A DNA stretch of 11,329 nucleotides. Source: Gammaproteobacteria bacterium. Lineage in GTDB: Bacteria; Pseudomonadota; Gammaproteobacteria; GCA-001735895. Shown here piece by piece: positions 1 through 5,664 of the stretch (the stretch's first letter is position 1; each line of letters starts with the position of its first letter). Position numbers and translations under genes: made by a program. The notes under the pieces were generated by a model. It made no database searches and was not told the origin of the DNA. It saw only the letters and a list, made by a program, of their open reading frames with translations. The DNA lies in NCBI GenBank assembly GCA_003231795.1, contig QIJI01000199.1, positions 1 through 11,329 on the forward strand, in the 5' to 3' direction.

Positions 1-1190
1 CGAATTGAGTATAGGTCATCGACATAATCCTGGACGTCCTGATAGCCATGTATGCTGTCTGGCGTGTCCTGCCCGCGCATCTGGTTGCGCACGATGGCCA
101 GGTTCTTCTTCAGTCGGTAGTGCATGTGATAAAGCTTACGTCGATAGACTTCATCTGCGAATTGATCACGCCGTTGGTCAAAGGATTTCACGCCCATGGC
201 TTCATCGCGTTTCAGTCGTTGAGTAAATGCATCGCTCGGGCTGAACCATTTGTCAGACAGAGTCAGCACCTGGGTCAATTTATATATCAGGCGAATGTGC
301 TCGCTCAGAATTTCTTCGGCCTGCATGCGCAGTGCCATACGCGTGGTATCCGGAGTCACAAATGGATTGCCATCGCGGTCGCCGCCTATCCATGAACCAA
401 ATTCAATCAGACTCGGGACCTGGACTATCGGATTGCCGAATTCATCTTCCCCGTAACTATGAATCACCGCGCGTTCAAGATGTCGATAATCCATCTTGAC
501 CGCCTCGAACAGGCTCAGTTGGAAATAATGTAGACCCAATTTTATTTCATCGGCAACGGTCGGTTTGCTGCCGCGTACTTCGTTGGTCAACCACAGGGTT
601 TCAATCTGCAGTTGTAGTTTGTCGACCAGATCATCGCGATCAAACTGACTGAGACGGGGGTCGGTCAGGCGATCAATTATCTTGAAAACCTCGCGTTGAT
701 GATGCATCACGGTGCGCCGACGGGATTCGGTCGGATGTGCAGTGAATACCGGTTTATAACGCAGGTGATCAAACAGGGTCTGCAACTCGTCCGCCTTCAT
801 TCCCTGATCGTGGAATGCCTCAAGCGTATGATAAAAAGAACCGACCCAGGCTGCATGCCCCTGTTTTTGTACCGATGCACGGCGCAGGCGATGGAGGAAG
901 TCTTCCTCTGCGATGTTGACCAGATTGAAATAGATGGTAAACGCCCTGATAACCTGATTAACGGTGTAGGGTGAAAGTCCTGCGATTAATTTGATCAATG
1001 CTTTGCGGGCCGGTTCGCTATTACGTTTGCGCAGTTGTATAAATCCGGTGCGCAAGGATTCGACCGCGTGGAAAACTTCGGGCTTTTCGTGCTTGAGGAT
1101 AACGTTACCGACCAGTTTACCCAGTAACTTTACGCGTGAGCGCAGATCCTGGTCTGATTTAGCGTGAAAACTGATTGCGGTGACGCTCAT
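1..1190 (-). CDS. ppc: Phosphoenolpyruvate carboxylase, N-terminal part (runs off left edge)
   Basis: This enzyme carboxylates phosphoenolpyruvate with bicarbonate to oxaloacetate, an anaplerotic cytoplasmic reaction. I translated the minus strand and found 396 uninterrupted codons from an ATG at 1190-1188 to the window edge, a little under half of the usual roughly 880-residue enzyme. Two family signatures are visible. VFTAHPTESRRRT (residues 148-160) carries the catalytic histidine at 152, equivalent to His138 of the E. coli enzyme. GSWIGGDRDGNPFVT (265-279) is the conserved glycine-rich block. The second half, with the C-terminal catalytic and allosteric residues, lies outside the window. 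An in-frame TAA lies shortly upstream and ATG 1190 is the first ATG after it, preceded closely by AAGG, so the start is well supported. The gene is transcribed away from nnr. Identity is near certain; completeness cannot be judged. Confidence 0.95.
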   Translation of the reverse strand, partial: MSVTAISFHAKSDQDLRSRVKLLGKLVGNVILKHEKPEVFHAVESLRTGFIQLRKRNSEPARKALIKLIAGLSPYTVNQVIRAFTIYFNLVNIAEEDFLHRLRRASVQKQGHAAWVGSFYHTLEAFHDQGMKADELQTLFDHLRYKPVFTAHPTESRRRTVMHHQREVFKIIDRLTDPRLSQFDRDDLVDKLQLQIETLWLTNEVRGSKPTVADEIKLGLHYFQLSLFEAVKMDYRHLERAVIHSYGEDEFGNPIVQVPSLIEFGSWIGGDRDGNPFVTPDTTRMALRMQAEEILSEHIRLIYKLTQVLTLSDKWFSPSDAFTQRLKRDEAMGVKSFDQRRDQFADEVYRRKLYHMHYRLKKNLAIVRNQMRGQDTPDSIHGYQDVQDYVDDLYSI

Positions 1191-1339
1191 GAGCCTTATC
1201 CGGATCGATTAATGCGACCAAGTATATCAAAGCATATTTCGCGAACACCGATAAAACCGCTGTATCGCTTTGTCTCGGCGACATTGCAAAAAGTGGTTTC
1301 GCAGTGGCGAAAAACGGATGACTGGAGTATAAAACGCTG
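1191..1339. promoter_or_regulatory. Divergent intergenic region between ppc and nnr
   Basis: This 149-base gap must hold the promoters for both divergent genes. For ppc, the minus strand reads TATACT at 1226-1221, about 30 bases before the start codon, a plausible -10 element, but I see no convincing -35 at the right distance. For nnr, TATAAA at 1328-1333 lies only 6 bases before the ATG. A short inverted repeat, TTTCGC at 1297-1302 and GCGAAA at 1307-1312 with a 4-base loop, and an 8-base palindrome TTCGCGAA (1238-1245) could be regulator sites or chance. No additional gene is seen here. Confidence 0.4.
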
Positions 1340-2797
1340 ATGTTGTTATACACCCCAGATGCGGTCTATCAACTCGATCAGGCCGCGCAAGAACAGGATG
1401 GAATATCCGAAGTTGAGCTGATGCGTCGCGCCGGAGAATCCGTCTGGCGGGAAATCTCCTGTCGTTGGCCACAAGTTTCGAAAATAACGGTGTTTGCCGG
1501 AGCCGGCAACAACGGTGGCGATGCATTTGTGGTGGCGCTATGTGCACGGGCTCATGCGGTCGAAGTGCAAATGCTGGTACAAGGTGATTTATCGAAACAA
1601 TCTGAAACTTCCCAGCATTTTAGAAACCAGTGGCACCAGGCAGGCGGTGAAACGAACCCGTGGCAACAACAGCCATTGACAGGAGAGCTGATGGTCGACG
1701 GATTGCTGGGAATAGGCCTGAAGCGAAAACTCGACCAGGATTGGCAAACGCTAATCCACAGCATCAATAGCCATCCTGTGCCATGCATCTCGATTGATAT
1801 ACCTTCCGGACTTAACGGGTTGAGCGGAAATCCGCAGCCGCTGGCAGTAAATGCTGAATTGACGGTGACCTTTATCGGAATCAAAACCGGTCACAAGCTG
1901 GCGCAAGGTCCCGATTATTGTGGTGAGCTGGTATTTGAAGATCTCGGGGTCTCGGCAGCCGCGCGGCAATCAGTGCCGGCCTCGCTTGCGGTTATTGAAG
2001 GTTGCCGTTTGCCGGCGCAACGCAGGAAAGATTCGCACAAGAATCATTTTGGTCATTTGCTGGTGATTGGCGGCAATCGAGGGTTGAGTGGTGCGGTCAC
2101 ACTGGCCGCCAAAGCAGCGTTACGCAGCGGTGCAGGGATGGTGACTGCGTTGGTACACCCGCAATGCCAGAGTCACCTGGCCACGGTACCCGAAGTCATG
2201 GTTCTCGCCTGGGAGGCGCTTGAATCCGTGATATCAAAGGCCAGTATAATCCTCGTCGGTCCTGGCCTAGGAACAGATAGTGAAGCCACCCGCCTGTTGC
2301 AACGTTTGCAAAAGGCCAGCCAGCCCATGGTGATTGACGCTGACGCGTTGCAGGCTGATTTCCTCAATTCGCTGAATTCCAGTCAGTTGGTTATCACGCC
2401 TCATCCAGGAGAAGCGGGCCGGCTGCTAGGGTGTTCCACGGCCGATATACAGCAGGATCGAATCGCCAGTTGCCGTCAGTTGGCTGATGCATTTGGAGCA
2501 AGCTGTGTGTTGAAAGGCAGTGGCAGTCTGGTCGCGTCGCAACAAACAATGGAAATTAATATTCGCGGCAACGCGGGTATGGCCAGCGCCGGCATGGGCG
2601 ACGTGCTTGCTGGCATCATCGCAGCGCTAATGGGGCAGGGGCTTGATGCTTATGAAGCTGCTCGCACGGCGGTATATCTGCATGCGATTTGCGCCGAACA
2701 TTTCGCCAGCGAGCAAGATCAAATCGGCTTGATCGCGAGTGATATCATTGAAACCATTCCGCGAGTCGTAAGGCAGCTTCGAAATGTTAGGCAGTAA
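1340..2797 (+). CDS. nnr: Bifunctional NAD(P)H-hydrate epimerase / ADP-dependent NAD(P)H-hydrate dehydratase
   Basis: This metabolite-repair enzyme rescues damaged hydrated NADH and NADPH. The N-terminal YjeF_N domain (about residues 1-215) interconverts R and S hydrates. The C-terminal ribokinase-like domain (about 225-485) dehydrates the S form using ADP. The epimerase half shows GAGNNGGDAFV (54-64), VDGLLGIGL (119-127) and IPSGLNG (154-160). The dehydratase half shows HKNHFGHLLVIGG (233-245), VGPGLGTD (306-313), DADAL (333-337), TPHPGEAGRLLG (353-364) and NAGMASAGMGDVLAG (411-425), the last carrying the catalytic aspartate. The 485-residue length is normal for the fused form. An in-frame TGA at 1319-1321 bounds the start. 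GGAG at 1324-1327 is 12 bases from the ATG, rather far for a ribosome binding site. The 3' end overlaps tsaE, as in the conserved nnr-tsaE pair. Confidence 0.96.
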   Translation: MLLYTPDAVYQLDQAAQEQDGISEVELMRRAGESVWREISCRWPQVSKITVFAGAGNNGGDAFVVALCARAHAVEVQMLVQGDLSKQSETSQHFRNQWHQAGGETNPWQQQPLTGELMVDGLLGIGLKRKLDQDWQTLIHSINSHPVPCISIDIPSGLNGLSGNPQPLAVNAELTVTFIGIKTGHKLAQGPDYCGELVFEDLGVSAAARQSVPASLAVIEGCRLPAQRRKDSHKNHFGHLLVIGGNRGLSGAVTLAAKAALRSGAGMVTALVHPQCQSHLATVPEVMVLAWEALESVISKASIILVGPGLGTDSEATRLLQRLQKASQPMVIDADALQADFLNSLNSSQLVITPHPGEAGRLLGCSTADIQQDRIASCRQLADAFGASCVLKGSGSLVASQQTMEINIRGNAGMASAGMGDVLAGIIAALMGQGLDAYEAARTAVYLHAICAEHFASEQDQIGLIASDIIETIPRVVRQLRNVRQ

Positions 2798-3278
2798 ATC
2801 TTTACTGATTCGCGATGAAGCTGAAATGCGCGCGCTTGGCGCAAGCCTGATCGCATCCGCAGGGGCTGGAACCGTGATTACGTTACAGGGAGAACTGGGT
2901 ACCGGTAAAACAACACTGGTGCGCGGAGCCTTACATGATTGCGGTGTATCCGGCGGTGTGCGCAGTCCAACTTACACTCTGGTCGAATTTTATCCATTGC
3001 AGGAAATGTCGATTGCGCACTTTGACCTGTATCGATTATCCGATCCGGAGGAACTGGAATACCTGGGATATCGGGACTACCTGAATCCGGAAACCCTGTG
3101 TTTTATCGAATGGCCCGAACAGGCGCAGGGTTATTTACAGGGAGTCGATCTTGAAATACGGCTGGCGTACGATTCCGCAGGCCGCCGGGTTGAATTTCAG
3201 GCAAAAACCAGTATCGGTCAGGAAATAATCGACAGGCTTGATACAGGTCAATTTCAGGATACTTCAAGTAATTTTTAA
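2784..3278 (+). CDS. tsaE: tRNA threonylcarbamoyladenosine biosynthesis ATPase TsaE
   Basis: TsaE (formerly YjeE) is the ATPase that works with TsaB and TsaD to transfer threonylcarbamoyl to A37 of ANN-decoding tRNAs (t6A), usually an essential cytoplasmic function. The 164-residue protein has a Walker A motif GELGTGKTT (36-44), then SPTYTLVEFY (61-70) of the switch I region, HFDLYRL (79-85) and FIEWPEQ (107-113), all in family order. The family is typically about 150-160 residues, so the C-terminal tail is only slightly longer. The ATG lies within the end of nnr, giving a 14-base overlap, with AAGG at 2770-2773 as a ribosome binding site, which suggests co-transcription and coupled translation. 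A 99-base gap with its own promoter follows, so amiB need not depend on nnr transcription. Confidence 0.96.
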   Translation: MLGSKSLLIRDEAEMRALGASLIASAGAGTVITLQGELGTGKTTLVRGALHDCGVSGGVRSPTYTLVEFYPLQEMSIAHFDLYRLSDPEELEYLGYRDYLNPETLCFIEWPEQAQGYLQGVDLEIRLAYDSAGRRVEFQAKTSIGQEIIDRLDTGQFQDTSSNF

Positions 3279-3316
3279 TAAAGCGCAGTATCTGACTAAT
3301 AAATATAGATAAAACG

Positions 3317-3345
3317 TTGATTTATTGCGCCGAATTGTCTATAAA
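3317..3345 (+). promoter_or_regulatory. Sigma70-type promoter for amiB
   Basis: TTGATT (3317-3322) is followed by a 17-base spacer and TATAAA (3340-3345), close to the sigma70 consensus with ideal spacing. It lies in the AT-rich gap after tsaE. A start of transcription near 3352 would give a leader of about 25 bases before the amiB ATG at 3378. The -35 element overlaps the right arm of an inverted repeat, AATAAAT at 3298-3304 and ATTTATT at 3320-3326, which could be an operator. Prediction from pattern only. Confidence 0.55.
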
Positions 3346-3377
3346 TAAGTTCCAGGCAAGGGCAATCGACGGGACCT

Positions 3378-4553
3378 ATGGACCCATTCTCAAGGGCAAG
3401 GCGATTATTTTTAAAACGACTCAGTCGTTATGGCGTATCGCTCGCTCTATTCACTGGTACCCGGTCGGCAATTGCGGATTCAAATACAGCGCTTACCGGA
3501 ATCCGCATCTCGCAGTCATCCGAAATACATACTCGCATCGTTTTTGATCTGAGCGGAAAATTCGAGCATCGGCTGTTTACGCTCGACGACCCACATCGCG
3601 TGGTCATTGATCTGGACGATACACGCAGAAGCAAGGCCATCGAAATCAGCGATAAAACCACCGCTCTGGTGAGTGGGCTGCGTTCGGCCAGTAAAGACAA
3701 CGACCGTTTACGCGTTGTTATCGACTTGCAGGGTAAGGTTCGCCCGCGCAGCTTTGAACTAAAACCGGATGGTATCGCAGGCCATCGGCTTGTCGTGGAC
3801 CTGCATGCAACCAAGCTCAGCCCTACGCCAATTAAAACCAGCCAGCAGGAGCGTAACAAACGTAAAAAGCAATTTGTGATTGCTCTGGATGCGGGGCATG
3901 GCGGTCGAGATCCTGGTGCAATTGGCAAGAAAGGGACGCGTGAGAAAGACGTTACCCTGTCGGTTGCCAAAAAAATGAAAACCCTGATCAATCGAACCGA
4001 CGGATATCGCGCGGTGCTAACGCGTGAAGGTGATCGTTTTGTCAATTTGCGCAATCGCGTCAAAAAGGCACGCGCCGCAGAAGCGGATATTTTTATTTCG
4101 TTGCATGCGGATTCGTTTATAAATCCAAATGCCAAAGGGGCCTCGGTTTATGCCCTGTCGCTGAGCGGTGCCAGTTCGGAAGCTGCTCGCTGGATTGCTG
4201 AAAAAGAAAACGCCTCTGATTTGATCGGTGGCATCAGCCTTGATGACAAAGACGATCTGATTGCATCGGTATTACTCGATTTGTCTCAATCTGCAACCAT
4301 TCAGGACAGTCTCGAACTGGGTTCAGATGTTCTGGCGCATATCGGAAAGGTTTCGAGGTTGAACAATCCAAAAGTACAACAGGCTGGGTTTGCGGTCTTA
4401 AAAGCTCCCGATATGCCTTCGATATTGATTGAAACCGCTTTTCTTTCAAATCCGGGTGAAGAAAGGAAGTTACGCAGCCCCAAGCACCAGGCGAAGCTGG
4501 CGCGCGCTGTATTCTCGGGAATTCAGAAGCACCTCAAAAACCGCCAGGTGTAA
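3378..4553 (+). CDS. amiB: N-acetylmuramoyl-L-alanine amidase (AMIN plus Amidase_3), amiB locus
   Basis: This periplasmic zinc amidase cleaves the bond between N-acetylmuramic acid and L-alanine in peptidoglycan and splits septal wall during cell separation. The export signal contains a twin-arginine motif ARRLFLKRL (7-15), then a weakly hydrophobic stretch and a plausible cleavage after AIA (31-33), suggesting Tat export. An AMIN domain (about 38-145) is followed by a basic linker and the catalytic domain (about 165-388). Zinc ligands and catalytic residues are visible: DAGHGG (H174), TREKD (E189), SLHAD (H243) and ETAFLSN (E352). The segment around 287-330 corresponds to the regulatory helix region that EnvC- or NlpD-type activators displace in related amidases. 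There is no LysM domain. Position between tsaE and mutL supports the name amiB, although the signal type resembles AmiC of E. coli. The ATG is preceded only by a weak GGGAC at 3371-3375. Confidence 0.92.
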   Translation: MDPFSRARRLFLKRLSRYGVSLALFTGTRSAIADSNTALTGIRISQSSEIHTRIVFDLSGKFEHRLFTLDDPHRVVIDLDDTRRSKAIEISDKTTALVSGLRSASKDNDRLRVVIDLQGKVRPRSFELKPDGIAGHRLVVDLHATKLSPTPIKTSQQERNKRKKQFVIALDAGHGGRDPGAIGKKGTREKDVTLSVAKKMKTLINRTDGYRAVLTREGDRFVNLRNRVKKARAAEADIFISLHADSFINPNAKGASVYALSLSGASSEAARWIAEKENASDLIGGISLDDKDDLIASVLLDLSQSATIQDSLELGSDVLAHIGKVSRLNNPKVQQAGFAVLKAPDMPSILIETAFLSNPGEERKLRSPKHQAKLARAVFSGIQKHLKNRQV

Positions 4554-4561
4554 CGCCTGTC

Positions 4562-4609
4562 GGTCAATCCGCCGATCAATCCACCAACTAATCCGCTAAT
4601 TAATCACCA
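4562..4609 (+). repeat. Four imperfect 12-base tandem repeats after the amiB stop
   Basis: Units begin at 4562, 4574, 4586 and 4598: ggtcaatccgcc, gatcaatccacc, aactaatccgct and aattaatcacca. Each contains the core YAATC. The array begins 8 bases after the amiB stop codon and its last unit covers the stop codon of the convergent hydrolase gene (4600-4602). Read in the amiB frame past its stop, it encodes VNPP, INPP, TNPL and INHQ before the next stop at 4611-4613. The only non-coding sequence between the two convergent genes is 4554-4599, and no hairpin with a T-tract, as expected for an intrinsic terminator, is visible there. Confidence 0.6.
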
Positions 4610-5367
4610 ATAAATGCCAATATCGCAGCGCGATATTGCGCGAAGCTGACGATATCGTTATGTGCAGCGCCTGCAATCATGTGATAACTCAAATCAGCGT
4701 TCACCAGGCTGTCCTTTAACGCAAGGCTATGCGGCAAGGGTATTTCACGGTCATGTTCCGCCGTAATCAGCAGTACCGGGATCCTGATGTCGACCGCCAG
4801 CGATGCCGAGTCAAAACGATCCTTGATTAAATAACGCACCGGGAAAATCGGGTAAAGTGTTTGAGCTATCGCGGCAACGCTGTCATACGGTGTCAGTAAT
4901 ATTAATTTTTCGAGGGTTCGATTGGCCGCCAGATAAGTTGCCGGCCCACTACCGAGGCTGCGTCCGTAGGCGGATATCGATTCATGCCGCTCAATCAAAT
5001 TATCGTAGATAGCGAGGCTATCCGAAAACAGCCCGGTCTCGGTCGGAACCCCTTCGCTTTCGCCGTAGCCCCGATAGTTGATCAGGTAAACACTGTAGTC
5101 GGTGAAGACATTTTCAAACAGGGTCTGATTATTGCTAATCAGCTCCGAATTGCCGCCAAAGTAAACCATCGCTTTTGCTTTGCCCGGGTTGATTACCCAG
5201 CCACGGAGCGTTATCTCCTGGTTTGAAATGGTGATTTCCTGTGCAGCAAATGCGCTATCGATACCGACCGGGTAATAAAGCAGTTTACGCTGGTAAAGAT
5301 ACAAAAACATTGAAGCTAGCAGGTAGACTGCTATCAACAAGAAGACCGTTATTGTCATTTCTTTCAT
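4600..5367 (-). CDS. Membrane-anchored alpha/beta hydrolase of the YfhR/BEM46 type
   Basis: This is a 255-residue serine hydrolase of unknown substrate. From the chosen ATG, an N-terminal transmembrane anchor spans roughly residues 5-24, followed by YQRKLLYYP (25-33), so the catalytic domain probably faces the periplasm. Family signatures follow: YFGGN (69-73, oxyanion region), NYRGYGESEG (97-106), the nucleophile elbow GRSLGSG (135-141, Ser137), ITAEHD (201-206, Asp206) and AGAAHND (232-238, His236), so the triad is complete. The open frame extends upstream to an ATG at 5502, but that would place a membrane segment internally and overlap the start of the facing gene, so ATG 5367 is preferred. 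ATG 5358 is a further option with GAAAGAA before it. The gene stands convergent to amiB and divergent from the transaldolase remnant, breaking an otherwise one-directional cluster. Function beyond esterase or lipase-like hydrolysis is not predicted. Confidence 0.85.
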   Translation of the reverse strand: MKEMTITVFLLIAVYLLASMFLYLYQRKLLYYPVGIDSAFAAQEITISNQEITLRGWVINPGKAKAMVYFGGNSELISNNQTLFENVFTDYSVYLINYRGYGESEGVPTETGLFSDSLAIYDNLIERHESISAYGRSLGSGPATYLAANRTLEKLILLTPYDSVAAIAQTLYPIFPVRYLIKDRFDSASLAVDIRIPVLLITAEHDREIPLPHSLALKDSLVNADLSYHMIAGAAHNDIVSFAQYRAAILAFIGD

Positions 5368-5484
5368 TGCGATTTTTCGTAATCCCCGGTGATAGTTTCT
5401 GGTATTCTCTGCCTCCAGAAATTTCGCGCTGGTTATTCTTATGGGAGCTTTACACAGTTTCAGGGTGACAGAAAGGTTCAATTC

Positions 5485-5658
5485 ATGAATAAACTCGATC
5501 AATTAAATTCAATGTCGCTGGTTGTTGCCGATACCGCCGATCTGGACGCGATCAGTCAGTATCAGTTACAGGATGCCATGGCGACTGAAAAGTTGGCGCA
5601 TGGGATTCGGCTGTTCGCTCGAGACCAGGAAGTTCTCGAATCAAGACTGATGGACTGA
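5485..5658 (+). pseudogene. tal: Transaldolase remnant with large in-frame internal deletion
   Basis: This intact 57-codon ORF encodes the two ends of a transaldolase and nothing between. Residues 1-31 match the N-terminus of TalA/TalB (MNKLDQL, then VVADTADL at 13-20, then YQLQDA at 26-31). Residues 32-57 match the C-terminus (MATEKLAHGIRLFARDQ at 32-48, then a final helix). Compared with the roughly 316-residue E. coli enzymes as I remember them, both parts align without gaps and about 257 residues are missing, including the Schiff-base lysine (Lys132 in TalB), so it cannot be an active transaldolase. The junction is at CAGGATGCC (5569-5577, Gln-Asp-Ala), a tripeptide found near both ends of the family. 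The ATG has a good ribosome binding site, GAAAGG at 5471-5476, 8 bases upstream. The TGA lies 6 bases before the mutL start and in the same frame. It may be decaying, or retained as a short expressed peptide or coupling leader. The 117 bases upstream (5368-5484) hold no other gene I can support. Confidence 0.85.
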
Positions 5659-5664
5659 ACGGCT

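Noticed and set aside
3428..4135. 235-codon minus-strand open frame opposite amiB
   Set aside because: It lies wholly antisense to a clearly recognisable amidase, and its low-complexity Arg/Ser/Leu-rich translation shows no domain; it is a shadow of codon bias.
5441..5488. 15-codon upstream ORF (MGALHSFRVTERFNS) whose TGA overlaps the ATG of the tal remnant
   Set aside because: It has no ribosome binding site and no recognisable content; the ATGA overlap is suggestive but easily due to chance at this length.
5368..5502. N-terminal extension of the hydrolase to the ATG at 5502
   Set aside because: The extra 45 residues have no family match, would put the membrane anchor internally and would overlap the ribosome binding site and start of the facing transaldolase remnant.
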